A stretch of 64,000 nt of DNA, taken from Planctomycetaceae bacterium (GTDB taxonomy: Bacteria > Planctomycetota > Planctomycetia > Pirellulales > Pirellulaceae). The translations under genes and the position numbers were made by a program. Every line of letters begins with the position of its first letter. The first letter of the stretch is position 1. Of the stretch, positions 1-8,273 are shown in pieces. The notes below the pieces were generated by a model. The model searched no databases and was not told the DNA's origin. It saw only the letters and a list, made by a program, of their open reading frames with translations. Location: the NCBI GenBank assembly GCA_002726245.1, contig PBSM01000160.1, positions 1 to 64,000 of the forward strand, written 5' to 3'.

Positions 1-105
1 CATGTCGTTTCTTAGGCATCTAAACAATCCTTTCCCGGCCGTCGGCCGGAGAGGATTCTCTCACTTAACATGGATCAAGTTTAGGGGAGGAGGTCAGCTG
101 AAGCA

Positions 106-1020
106 TTGTTTGACCGCGAGTATCTGCGCGGCTCGTTTAAGTTGGCTGGGCGATACGACACCAATCCCGCCGTCATTCCGTCAGCCAATAACTTCGGCAT
201 TCCTCTGGCTTCCACGCCCTCGGCGGGCAGCCTTTACAAGGGAAACTTCAGCTACGACCTGGTTCGTGACTACAACTTCGACTTGACTGCTGGGTACGCA
301 TTCCTGCATACCTCGAATGACAAGGCTCATGGATTCGATCTGCTTGATAACGCGGCCCACCTAGCCGCCACCCGTCGCGGTCTATGGCGCGGTCGGCCGG
401 TTCAGGCGGCTGTTCGTCTGGATTATGACCACTTGCTCGTCGGGAGCGATCCGTTCCTGCAGAGGATGCAAGCGACTCCATCGTTCACACTGACGCACTC
501 CGACTTTGATACAACCAGTTTTCTCTTTCGCTATACGCTGTACGACTTTGTCGGAGCGTTGAATCTCGATAGCACTCCATTCGACCAGGACGCGGACAAC
601 GTGACGGTTGGCATCGTGCGGCAACGACAACTACACGACCGCGACAAAAGCGTCTACGGCGGATACTACTACGATCACACATTCGCCGAAGGCAGTAACT
701 TCCACTACGACGGCCACAAGCTACAAGTTGGCTTGCAATGGGACCTGCCGTGGCACGGCATGCAGCTAAACGTCGAGGGTAATGCTTACTTCCGCGACTA
801 CGATAACCCACATTCTATTTTTGGCGTGCCCCGTGGTGATGACGAGTACTTCGGCCAAGTACGGCTCGTCTATCCTCTGACCGACGAATGGCATTTGTCA
901 GCAGAATGGACATTCGACCGGAACGATTCCAATCTCGTGATTAATGATTACCGCAGAAGCGTGTTGGGTATCGCGATCGAATACCGGTTTCCGCCCTCGT
1001 ACTCATCTCGCGGACTCTGA
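106..1020 (+). CDS. outer-membrane beta-barrel domain protein, probably 5'-truncated
   Basis: The 304-residue product is dominated by alternating aromatic/polar strands (for example YGGYYYDH, LQVGLQWDLPW, FGQVRLVYPL) and ends with a strand, IAIEYRF, followed by a short tail. This is the look of an outer-membrane barrel. Its opening, with the RYDTNPAV signature, resembles the first strand of barrels that normally follow an N-terminal TPR domain. No signal peptide and no TPR segment precede it. In-frame there is a TAG at 82-84, and the only plausible start is TTG at 106 behind a purine-rich GGAGGAGG stretch (86-93). I infer an N-terminally truncated or decaying gene. The barrel assignment is by sequence texture, not a named family hit. 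Confidence 0.55.
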   Translation: MFDREYLRGSFKLAGRYDTNPAVIPSANNFGIPLASTPSAGSLYKGNFSYDLVRDYNFDLTAGYAFLHTSNDKAHGFDLLDNAAHLAATRRGLWRGRPVQAAVRLDYDHLLVGSDPFLQRMQATPSFTLTHSDFDTTSFLFRYTLYDFVGALNLDSTPFDQDADNVTVGIVRQRQLHDRDKSVYGGYYYDHTFAEGSNFHYDGHKLQVGLQWDLPWHGMQLNVEGNAYFRDYDNPHSIFGVPRGDDEYFGQVRLVYPLTDEWHLSAEWTFDRNDSNLVINDYRRSVLGIAIEYRFPPSYSSRGL

Positions 1021-1080
1021 TTATCCCGATTCGCGTTTCGTTGGGCGGCCTTGCGCGTTGGCTTCGCGAAGGTCGCGAGT

Positions 1081-1840
1081 TCAGGCAGCACCGCTCCGGA
1101 ACAGGGCTTCCATCACCTTGCCTTGGTTGAGCCGCGTGGGACGTGCGAGGCGGTCGTCGAGTATGGTCCGTCTTGCCGATGACCTGCCCGCCTTCCACGC
1201 CAGCACCGGCGAAGACGGCAGTGTAGCCCCAGGCCCAATGACCGCGCCCGGGTTTCGAAGCACCCGGCATCATCGAGAGCTTGGCCGAGCGACCGAACTC
1301 GCCAACGACGATGACCAACGTACGCTCCAATAGAGCCCGATCGAGCAGATCGTCTAGCAGCGCGCTGACACCTCGATCGACTTGCGGTAATAACCGGTCC
1401 TTCAAACGCGGAAAGTTGTCAGTGTGCGTGTCCCAACTTTGCACGATGCCCATGTTGCATTGCACCACCGGGACTTTAATCTCCACCAAGCGACGAGCGA
1501 GCAACAACGATTGCCCGAGCGTGTTTCTCCCATAACGGTCGCGGTCTTTCGCTGCTTCGCTTTGGATGTCAAACTGCATTGGTTAGCTTCGCCGATGTCA
1601 GCATCGAGTACGCCGCTTCCTGTTGACTGGTGAATTGGCGGCGACGAGCCAAGCGGTCGAGACCCGCTTGCTGCTGGTTCACACCGCTCAGCAATTGCTG
1701 GCGATCACCTAACACATCGCGATAGACGCGAGACTCGCTTCGAGATTGTGTGTGACACGGGCGATGTGGTTTACCGACTGAATTGGCAACGGGCTAGGCA
1801 TGCGGATGTCTCCGTGTGGAAAGGTGGCGGCAGCAGTTGG
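1081..1840 (-). pseudogene. DUF1501 protein remnant with several frameshifts
   Basis: The minus strand encodes recognisable DUF1501 C-terminal pieces: a VVQCNMGIVQSWDTHTDNFP-like stretch, VIVVGEFGRSAK and GRGHWAWGYTAVFAGAGVEGG, the counterparts of 'WDTHxxNF', 'GEFGRTP' and 'GRDHW' in intact family members. The frame breaks near 1580, where LTSAKLTNAV-stop should continue as FDIQSEAAKDRDRYG. It breaks again near 1745, and once more after VIGKTD near 1160, where the frame changes and reaches a stop at 1081. The N-terminal half with the Tat signal is missing. The remnant abuts the 3' end of the alcohol dehydrogenase gene. Intact DUF1501 genes occur elsewhere in this window, so this is a dispensable decayed copy. 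Confidence 0.75.
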
Positions 1841-1851
1841 GTCGCGTCATG

Positions 1852-3066
1852 CTACAACGCTGATCTAAGGATGTCTTCGAGATCCTGCTGGGTCGGAAAA
1901 CGCGGATTGACGCGCAGGATTCGCTGCAATCCGATCGCCTTCTCGGCCATAGCGGGGAGTTGATCTGAACAGACGCCGACATCGGACAGCCGCTCCGGAA
2001 TGCCGATGTCCGCTTTGAGACGCGCGACGGCTTCGACCGCCCGCATCGCAGCCGCTTCCTCATCCAGCCCTGCGATGTCCTCGCCCAGCAACTCGGCAAT
2101 GCGGGCCAGTTGCGGCAACCGCGCGGGGGCGTTGAAACGCATGACGTAAGGCAGCAACAGCCCGCAGCCGCACCCGTGTGGCGTGTGGGCTACTTCGGCG
2201 AGGGCGTATTCCAAAGCATGAACGACAGCGACGCCAACGTTCGAGAACGACATGCCCGCCGTCGTGGCAGCCAACGACATCCCTGTGCGGGCTTCTAAGT
2301 TGCTGCCGTCCGAAACCGCCGCACGCAGATTGCGTCCGACGAGCCCAATTGCCTGCTCGGCCAACACATTGGCGATTGGATGACGACCTTGATATACGGT
2401 ACGCTCGCCTGTGGGTAGCGGGAACTCTTCGTTATCGACCGCCATGTACGATTCAATCGCGTGCGTCAGCGCATCAATGCCGCTGCCGGCGGTCACCATC
2501 GGTGGACAGCTCAACGTGAGCGTCGAGTCCACCAGCGCGACATTGGGCCGGATGTAGTTGCTCAGGATCGCGAACTTCTTACCCGCACCGGTGTCGTTCA
2601 GCACCGCCGCCGCCGTCACCTCCGATCCCGTTCCCGATGTTGTCGGCGCAAGGATCAATGGAAAGACAGGCCCCGGAACGAGTTGGTCTCCGGCCCAATC
2701 GTGGCACGTGCCGCCGTGGGCGAGCAGTGTGGCGGCGGCTTTGGCAAGATCCATGTTACTGCCACCGCCCAAGCCGAGGAGTGTATCCGGTTTGAATTCC
2801 TGCGCCAGTTCAACAGCGCGGTTGACGGCGTGTACCGGCGGGTCGGGACGTCCTTCGTCAAACACATTGACCGTCACGCCTGAAGCCGTCAATGGCCGGC
2901 GGATCCGATCAACGATTCCGGCATCGACGAGTGGTTTGTCTGTAACAATCAACAACCGCTTGGCACCGAGACGCGCTGCGACGTCACCCAATTGTTCGAC
3001 CGCGTTCGCCCCGAACAACAGTTGTCCCGCCGTGTTAAAGGTCCATGTCGTGCGAGTTGTCGCCAT
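1852..3066 (-). CDS. iron-containing alcohol dehydrogenase
   Basis: This 404-residue protein belongs to the group III (Fe-dependent) alcohol dehydrogenases, cytoplasmic NAD(P)-dependent oxidoreductases of alcohols and aldehydes. The nucleotide-binding GGGSNMDLAKA lies at about 100-110, and APTTSGTGSEV at 140-150. The metal ligands appear intact: D198 and H202 in GIDALTHAIE, H283 in VVHALEY and H297 in HTPHGCG. Length is normal for the family, with a short insertion (about 210-228) before QGRHPIANVLAEQAI. The ATG at 3066 follows a GAGGAG ribosome site. No neighbour points to a substrate, so specificity is open. Compared with the family-typical GGGSxxDxAK the N-M pair is a mild variation. Confidence 0.93.
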   Translation of the reverse strand: MATTRTTWTFNTAGQLLFGANAVEQLGDVAARLGAKRLLIVTDKPLVDAGIVDRIRRPLTASGVTVNVFDEGRPDPPVHAVNRAVELAQEFKPDTLLGLGGGSNMDLAKAAATLLAHGGTCHDWAGDQLVPGPVFPLILAPTTSGTGSEVTAAAVLNDTGAGKKFAILSNYIRPNVALVDSTLTLSCPPMVTAGSGIDALTHAIESYMAVDNEEFPLPTGERTVYQGRHPIANVLAEQAIGLVGRNLRAAVSDGSNLEARTGMSLAATTAGMSFSNVGVAVVHALEYALAEVAHTPHGCGCGLLLPYVMRFNAPARLPQLARIAELLGEDIAGLDEEAAAMRAVEAVARLKADIGIPERLSDVGVCSDQLPAMAEKAIGLQRILRVNPRFPTQQDLEDILRSAL

Positions 3067-3159
3067 GTCTACTCCTCGTTAATGGTCTGTCTCGCCTGTT
3101 TGATTCCCGCTAGCGTTGTGTCGCACGTCCTTGGCGGACAATGCCGCCGCCGAAGTAGA

Positions 3160-3197
3160 GCGGAATTTGTTCCGCGCCGCAAGAATTGTGGTAGAAT
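3160..3197 (+). promoter_or_regulatory. possible operator palindrome and promoter
   Basis: Between divergent genes lies a perfect 6-bp inverted repeat, GCGGAA-TTTG-TTCCGC (3160-3175), followed by TAGAAT at 3192-3197, a fair -10 box. TTGTTC at 3167-3172 could act as a -35, but the spacing is 19 bp. It would serve the rightward gene starting at 3282. This is pattern reading only. Confidence 0.25.
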
Positions 3198-3281
3198 CAA
3201 GACGTATGCAGATCGCAGAACTCATATGACTTCCACCTCAATCACGATGTCTTCCGAATCCGGAGACTGGACGCTTCCGCT

Positions 3282-3677
3282 ATGGACCTTGTATTGAACT
3301 TGCAACCAGAATTGGTAGACCGGTTGCGAGAAAAAGCAGTGCAGGACGGCATTCAGCCTGAAGCGTGTGCGTTGAAGTTGCTGGAAGACCAACTCACGAC
3401 ACCGCCGCCGTGGGAGATGAACGAGAGCGAATTGCTGTTGGAAGCCTCTCGCGGTCTGCCCGAATCCGTCTGGCAGCGGTTTCGCGAGTTGATCGAAGTC
3501 AGGCAAGAGGAAGAACTCAACGAAACCGATCATCATGAGTTTGTCGAACTGAATGAATTAGTCGAGAAGACGTATGCACGCCGGATGACCTATGTTGCCG
3601 AACTCGCGCTCCGTCGCAGTGTGCCGTTACGCGACTTGATGAACGAACTGGGGTTTCCGGATTATGGGCGAGCCTGA
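3282..3677 (+). CDS. conserved small protein preceding an HNH nuclease
   Basis: A 131-residue, mostly helical, acidic protein with no signal peptide. Its opening (VLNLQPELVDRLREKAVQDGI) looks like a short DNA-binding or antitoxin-type module of the ribbon-helix-helix kind. The rest (ELNELVEKTYARRMTYVAELALRRSVPLRDLMNELG) is helical. It overlaps the next reading frame (HNH nuclease, start 3664) by 14 bases, so the two are translationally coupled. In planctomycetes and cyanobacteria I recall small proteins of this type paired with HNH nucleases. The pairing could be a toxin-antitoxin or mobile nuclease unit, but that is inference. I do not assign a family name. Confidence 0.7.
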   Translation: MDLVLNLQPELVDRLREKAVQDGIQPEACALKLLEDQLTTPPPWEMNESELLLEASRGLPESVWQRFRELIEVRQEEELNETDHHEFVELNELVEKTYARRMTYVAELALRRSVPLRDLMNELGFPDYGRA

Positions 3678-4106
3678 ACCGCGCGTGCCGCGCCCGGTAC
3701 GTGATGCGGTGTTCGAGGCTGCGAATACTGCCTCAGCCAGGCACAGTTCAGCCCTAGTCCGTTCAGCGTCGAGCACATTGTGCCTCGCGGCGAGGGCGGC
3801 GGAAACGACATCACCAATCTGGCCGCGGCGTGCATGGGATGCAACGGTCACAAACACGCCTGCCAGGAAGAGGCCGATCCGTTGACGGGTGAGCGCGTGC
3901 GATTGTTTCATCCGCGGCGCGACACGTGGACTGAGCATTTCAGTTGGAGCGACGATTACTTCTACATCATCGGTGGCACGCCCATCGGCCGGGCGACTGT
4001 TGCACGGTTGCATTTGAACCGGTCCGGCGTTGTTAATCTCCGCAAGTCACTACGGCGACTTGGCTTCATCCGCCGCCATGGCATGACTCCGTTCAATGAA
4101 AGTTAA
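3664..4106 (+). pseudogene. HNH endonuclease, frameshifted
   Basis: The start at 3664 gives MGEPEPRVPRPVRDAVFE and then goes out of frame. The correct continuation lies in another frame from about 3718: CEYCLSQAQFSPSPFSVEHIVPRG, then NDITNLAAACMGCNGHKH, LFHPRRDTWTEHF and IGRATVARLHLNR. These are the hallmarks of the HNH nuclease family: a CxxC zinc pair, the VEHIVPR histidines, a second CxxC and the HK motif. One base appears to be missing between 3705 and 3719, and no start codon exists for the second frame upstream of the first CxxC. Everything after the shift is intact, so this is a recent lesion, a programmed shift or a sequencing error. It overlaps the small gene upstream. Confidence 0.85.
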
Positions 4107-4125
4107 TGAAGTCGCAGTGCGGCCA

Positions 4126-4983
4126 CTACGATTCTGCAATCAAGGCCCTCAAATACGTCACAGCCTCCTCGACTGCCTTCGTCTCGTCGGCCTGCGGATC
4201 TTTCAGGAAATCGATCTCGACGCACATCACTCCGTCATAGCCGCCGTCCGTCAGCGCTTTCACGACGCCAGGCATATCGATGATCCCGAAACCGCAGGGA
4301 GCGCTCGCCCAAAAAGTCCAGTCTTGCGGCGAACCGTGACCCGGGTCGATATCTTTCATGTGCGTAGCGTAAGTGTACCTGGCCAGCTTCTTTGCCGCTT
4401 CAACAGGATCTTCGAAGGCACGCAAGGTGTTGCCGCTGTCGAAATTGACGCCAAGGTACGGCGAGTTGACGTTGGCCAGGATTTCCAGGATCTCGTCTGA
4501 CGTGAAATCGATGTGGTTTTCGATCGCCAGACGCACGCCTACATCTTCGGCCCGCTTGACCGACTCTTTGAGAATGGCCGAGAGCCGTTCGATTTGCGGC
4601 CCATGCGATTCGTGGCGAAACATCAGGCTGCTGCCGACGATCCGCATGACGTCGGCACCCACCGCCTTGCACGTCGCCAGGTGACTCTCCAGATCCACTG
4701 CCGCCTCCGGTTTCTTTCCGCCTTCCAGCCCGTCCGGATGTCCCCAAGCCACCATGCGGTCCAAGTTGTGTTTGTCGAGCTTGTCTTTGAGCCTTGCCAA
4801 ATAGTCGGGATCCACGCTGGGCAGGAAGCAGGTTTCCAGCGAAACGCCGTCCGCGCCGAGTCGGATCGTTTCGTCGATCGACTGCTCGAACTCCCATCGT
4901 GCGCCCGGATCGATTTGGTTCGGGTAAATCTCACCGAAAAACCGGTGGTAGCTGTAACTGTCAATGCCGACCTTCATGAGCAT
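4126..4983 (-). CDS. sugar phosphate isomerase/epimerase-type TIM barrel
   Basis: A 285-residue protein of the xylose-isomerase-like TIM-barrel superfamily. The opening KVGIDSYSYHRFFG is typical. The metal-site carboxylates and histidines of this fold are suggested by RLAIENH (about 160), LGVNFDSGNT (about 185), ATHMKDI (about 215) and MCVEIDFL (about 260). Members isomerise or epimerise sugars and inositol derivatives, or process hydroxypyruvate, and the substrate cannot be read from sequence. There is no signal peptide, so it is cytoplasmic. ATG at 4983 and the in-frame ATG at 4977 are alternative starts. The gene lies head-to-tail 24 bases beyond the radical SAM gene and may be co-transcribed with it. 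Confidence 0.85.
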   Translation of the reverse strand: MLMKVGIDSYSYHRFFGEIYPNQIDPGARWEFEQSIDETIRLGADGVSLETCFLPSVDPDYLARLKDKLDKHNLDRMVAWGHPDGLEGGKKPEAAVDLESHLATCKAVGADVMRIVGSSLMFRHESHGPQIERLSAILKESVKRAEDVGVRLAIENHIDFTSDEILEILANVNSPYLGVNFDSGNTLRAFEDPVEAAKKLARYTYATHMKDIDPGHGSPQDWTFWASAPCGFGIIDMPGVVKALTDGGYDGVMCVEIDFLKDPQADETKAVEEAVTYLRALIAES

Positions 4984-5007
4984 GTTCCCATTTCTCGCAG
5001 GTGGTAT

Positions 5008-5961
5008 CTATCGGCTGGCAACATAGCGAGCTTTGGCATCAGACCAAAAACGTTCTCCATGGCGTGTTGTCACGCGAGCCCTTCCACTGGCGGTCAGTTG
5101 GGCCAGCGCTGCGGCCACTTCCCGCGCGCTCCGCAAACTCAGAGCGCGAACCAATCCCTCCTCGCTCATCGGATGACGTTTGACGATCTCCATCACGGAG
5201 TCAGCCAGGTCGTCCTCGTCGCCAAGATCGATCTGTACGTCTGCCGGAGCAACAATGTGCGCGACTTCTCCCAGAATCGCCTGAGCCCGCGCAAGAGTCT
5301 CGTCGTCCGGTACTTCGACCGAAGCTTCGGTGGGCGGGCGGACGGGGAGATTGATATGCACGTCGTCCGGGCGGATGCGGCGGATGACGGAGGCAATATC
5401 TTCCAAGGCGGCGACCGAATCATTCAGTCCTTTGATTAGCATCACCTCGATCCACAATTTGCCTTCGAACTCGTTGCGCAGCGCGATCATTCCTTCAACG
5501 AGCCGACCAAACGTCAACTCGGCCACGGGACGATCGATGCGTCGATAGAGCCGCTCGCTACCCGCGTCGAGCGTCGGCATCACGGCGTCGGCCGGCAGCA
5601 AGTGGCGCCGCACTTCCGGAAGATACAGCAGCGAACCGTTCGTGATGACGGCGATCGGGATCTCGGTACAGGCCTTCAATTCCCGGATCATCCAGCCCAG
5701 GCTGGCGTGCAGTGTCGGTTCGCCGGAACCGGCAAACGTCAACCAATCGATCTGGCCGGGCTCGTGCGACGCGAGAGCTGCGTTGACCTCGGTGATGATG
5801 GCTTCAGGAGAAAAGTAATCCCGCCGGTCATTCGCTGGTGGCGACGTGCGGCCAAGCTGGCAATAGATGCAATTCCAGTTGCAGGTCTTCAGCGGAATCG
5901 GATCGATCCCAAGTGATCGGCCAAGACGCCGCGACGGAACTGGTCCGAATACGTATTTCAT
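5008..5961 (-). CDS. radical SAM protein (COG0731/TYW1-related)
   Basis: The 317-residue product starts MKYVFGPVPSRRLG, the usual beginning of this radical SAM group, so I place the start at 5961; MIRQLL at 5979 or a longer extension is less likely. The cluster motif is CNWNCIYC (C27, C31, C34), binding the 4Fe-4S/SAM centre. FAGSGEPTL (a 'GGE'-type SAM contact), AVITNGSLL and the barrel strands follow. Members resemble the wyosine synthase TYW1 catalytic domain, but in bacteria their role is not well defined. The C-terminal 70 residues (MSEEGLVRALSLRSAREVAAALAQLTASGRARV) look like a winged-helix. It is cytoplasmic, and may share an operon with the TIM-barrel isomerase. Confidence 0.88.
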   Translation of the reverse strand: MKYVFGPVPSRRLGRSLGIDPIPLKTCNWNCIYCQLGRTSPPANDRRDYFSPEAIITEVNAALASHEPGQIDWLTFAGSGEPTLHASLGWMIRELKACTEIPIAVITNGSLLYLPEVRRHLLPADAVMPTLDAGSERLYRRIDRPVAELTFGRLVEGMIALRNEFEGKLWIEVMLIKGLNDSVAALEDIASVIRRIRPDDVHINLPVRPPTEASVEVPDDETLARAQAILGEVAHIVAPADVQIDLGDEDDLADSVMEIVKRHPMSEEGLVRALSLRSAREVAAALAQLTASGRARVTTRHGERFWSDAKARYVASR

Positions 5962-6070
5962 AAGTAGCTGCCGAATCATGTCTACGCGACAACGTCTCCA
6001 ATCACTCGCGGGTTGAGCACGCCGGGCTCGAAGACCTCGTCCACCGTGCCGTTCGCGGAGCGAACAACGA

Positions 6071-7597
6071 CTATGCAACAATATCGTGGATCACTCGGCC
6101 GGCGACACCGGTCAGCCGCATGTCGAGGCCGCTGTACAAATAGGTTACTCGTAGGTGGTCGAGTCCCAGCAGGTGCAGGATCGTAGCGTGGAAGTCGTTG
6201 ATGTGGACGCGATCGACGGCGGCTTTGTAGCCGACTTCGTCCGATTCGCCGTACGTCGTGCCGCCTTTCACACCCCCGCCCGCAAACCAAGCCGTAAAGC
6301 AATGCGGATTGTGATCGCGGCCTGGTTTCTCGCCGGTTTGAGCGATCGGCAAACGGCCGAACTCGCCCGCCCAAATGATCAGCGTCTCGTCAAGCAAGCC
6401 TCGCTGAGCCAGATCGGTAATCAACGCGCCGACTGGCTGGTCGGTCTCGACAGCGAATTGGGAATGGTTTCCCTTGATATCAACGTGCCCGTCCCAGCTC
6501 CGTTGATTTTCCATGCCGCCGGAGTAGATCTGCACATAGCGGACGCCACGTTCGACCAGCCGCCGGGCTGTGAGGCATTGCCGGGCAAAGTGGTCGCAAC
6601 GCTCGTCGCCGATGCCATAAAGCTGCTGGATGTGTTGCGGTTCGCGCTCGATATCGATCGCGTCGGGCGCGGCGGTCTGCATGCGGTAAGCGAGTTCAAA
6701 GCTTTCGATCCGCGCCGCCAATTCGGCTTCAGCGGTTCGCGTCTGCTGGTGCTTCTCGTTGAGCGATTTGATCAGATCGAGCTGGCTGCGTTGCTGGCCA
6801 ACGGTCATGTGAGCGGGCCGCTGCAGGTTATCGATCGGCGAACCTTTGGGTCGCAAGTGTGTGCCTTGATACGCACCCGGCAAGAACGCCGCGCCCCAGT
6901 TCGCCGCGTGTCCCTTGGGCAAACCGCGTCCTTTGGGGTCGCTCATGACAACGAATCCGGGCAAGTTGCTGCTCTCGCTCCCCAAGCCGTACATCACCCA
7001 CGAGCCAACGCAGGGAAAACCCATCCGCGGCCTTCCGGTGTTCATCTGAAACAGGGCCGGCGAATGGTTGTTCGAGTCGGTGAAGCCCGAGTGGATAAAC
7101 GCCATCTTATCGACGTGTTCGCCCAGATGCGGAAAGATCTCGGCGACCATCTTGCCGCACTCGCCGCGCGGCGTGAACTTGAACGGCGACTTCATCAGCC
7201 CGCCGACTTGCTTCGAGAAGAAGCCGGTGGTGTTCTTAAACGTCGGGTCGAATTCACGAATCGGCTTGCCGTCCCATTTCTCCAGTGCCGGCTTGTAATC
7301 CCATGTATCAACGTGACTCGGGCCACCATTGATATGTATCCAAATCACGCGCGTCGCCCGCGCCGGAAAGTGCGGCGGTTGCACCGCGAGCGGGTTTAGT
7401 GCGCGACTGCCCAGTTCGCCCGCAGTCGCAGTCTGACCGTTGCTGAACAGTCCTTCGTCGTTCAACAAACCGATCAGGCCAAGCGTACCGAAACCGCCGC
7501 CGGCGCGCCTTAGCAGCTCGCGGCGGGAAAAAGGTAAAAGCGAGCGTCCAGGCTGTCGGTTGGAGCAACTCATGCGATAACTTTCCGGTTCGGCCAT
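6071..7597 (-). CDS. DUF1501 domain protein, Tat-exported
   Basis: A 508-residue member of DUF1501, the alkaline-phosphatase/sulfatase-like family hugely expanded in planctomycetes, of unknown catalytic function. The N-terminus has a twin-arginine-type signal, SRRELLRRAGGGFGTLGLIGLL. Family landmarks are IWIHINGGPSHVDTWD (about 85-100), FIHSGFTDSNNHSPA, GSWVMYGLG, AGEFGRLP, GRDHNPHCFTAWFAGGG and HATILHLLGLDH near the end. ATG at 7597 or 7573 could start it; the shorter form leaves the signal intact. Such genes usually follow a PSCyt/DUF1549/DUF1553 gene. That partner is present (8274-10691, same strand), but an opposite-strand toxin-antitoxin pair now lies between them. Confidence 0.93.
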   Translation of the reverse strand: MAEPESYRMSCSNRQPGRSLLPFSRRELLRRAGGGFGTLGLIGLLNDEGLFSNGQTATAGELGSRALNPLAVQPPHFPARATRVIWIHINGGPSHVDTWDYKPALEKWDGKPIREFDPTFKNTTGFFSKQVGGLMKSPFKFTPRGECGKMVAEIFPHLGEHVDKMAFIHSGFTDSNNHSPALFQMNTGRPRMGFPCVGSWVMYGLGSESSNLPGFVVMSDPKGRGLPKGHAANWGAAFLPGAYQGTHLRPKGSPIDNLQRPAHMTVGQQRSQLDLIKSLNEKHQQTRTAEAELAARIESFELAYRMQTAAPDAIDIEREPQHIQQLYGIGDERCDHFARQCLTARRLVERGVRYVQIYSGGMENQRSWDGHVDIKGNHSQFAVETDQPVGALITDLAQRGLLDETLIIWAGEFGRLPIAQTGEKPGRDHNPHCFTAWFAGGGVKGGTTYGESDEVGYKAAVDRVHINDFHATILHLLGLDHLRVTYLYSGLDMRLTGVAGRVIHDIVA

Positions 7598-7602
7598 GTC
7601 CT

Positions 7603-7611
7603 TGCTATGAT
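7603..7611 (+). promoter_or_regulatory. extended -10 promoter for the toxin-antitoxin pair
   Basis: TGCTATGAT (7603-7611) is an extended -10 element placed about 28 bases before the antitoxin ATG. A purine-rich AAAGGGA ribosome site follows at 7622-7628. A -35 box is only weakly suggested (TTTCCG at 7582). Confidence 0.35.
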
Positions 7612-7638
7612 GCTAGAAGACAGAAAGGGACCTGTGCT

Positions 7639-7863
7639 ATGAAAACTCAAACGACGGCGACCGTTGTTGACGGCATGTTGAAACTGGACGAACCCATCGA
7701 TTTGCCCGACGACAGCCGTGTCCGCGTGACAATCGAGGCGGTCGAGGAATCGCAACGACGGTGGCAGGACGCCCTCGATGCGTTGGAGCAGTTGAAGCAG
7801 GAACGCCCGATTCACTCCGGTAGCCGTCGCTATACGCGGGACGAGCTTCATGAACGCCGTTGA
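7639..7863 (+). CDS. antitoxin of a PIN toxin (DUF104/AF2212-like)
   Basis: A 74-residue protein whose first 35 residues (TATVVDGMLKLDEPIDLPDDSRVRVTIE) form the short beta-hairpin DNA-binding module found in AF2212/DUF104-type antitoxins. A helical tail rich in charged residues ends HERR and presumably wraps the toxin. It overlaps the PIN gene by 14 bases, the usual antitoxin-then-toxin order. It probably represses its own promoter, which sits directly upstream. The family name is a judgement on pattern, while the antitoxin role follows from position and size. Confidence 0.8.
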   Translation: MKTQTTATVVDGMLKLDEPIDLPDDSRVRVTIEAVEESQRRWQDALDALEQLKQERPIHSGSRRYTRDELHERR

Positions 7864-8269
7864 TACCAACGTCTTGGTCTATGCAGTCGATGCGACGGAG
7901 CCTACCAAGCAGGCGCGTGCGACAGCGATCCTCGGAGAGTTGAGCCAGCGTGACGAGCAACTTGTGGTCCCTTGGCAGACCGCCGTGGAGTTCCTCGCCT
8001 GCCTGCGACGTTGGGAAAATGAGAGTCGCATCACGCGCGACGACACCCACGCCTATCTGATTGATTTCTTGGCCGTGCCGCCGATCGTCTTCCCATCCAT
8101 CGCGGCACTCGACATTTCGCTCGACCTCAGTTCCCGCTACAGTCTCTCGCATTGGGACAGCATGCTCCTGGCGGCTTGCATCGAAACCGGCGTCGATACG
8201 CTCTACACCGAGGATCTCGATGCGGGCACGACCTACGACTCGGTCCAGGTCGTCAATCCGTTTGTTTGA
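7850..8269 (+). CDS. vapC: PIN-domain ribonuclease toxin (VapC-like)
   Basis: A 139-residue single PIN domain. The acidic metal-binding residues are all present: D5 in AVDTNVLVY, E47 in WQTAVEFL, D103 in HWDSMLLAA and D122 in YTEDLDAG. VapC-type toxins cleave tRNA or rRNA when freed from their antitoxin. Length and motif order match VapC of the COG5573 type. The pair 7639-8269 lies on the + strand between two minus-strand genes that normally sit side by side, so it was probably acquired. No premature stop or missing catalytic residue is visible, so it should be active. Confidence 0.9.
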   Translation: MNAVDTNVLVYAVDATEPTKQARATAILGELSQRDEQLVVPWQTAVEFLACLRRWENESRITRDDTHAYLIDFLAVPPIVFPSIAALDISLDLSSRYSLSHWDSMLLAACIETGVDTLYTEDLDAGTTYDSVQVVNPFV

Positions 8270-8273
8270 TCGA

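Noticed and set aside
2-286. Frame at the left edge reading into the barrel gene
   Set aside because: It is in a different frame from the barrel and has no recognisable sequence.
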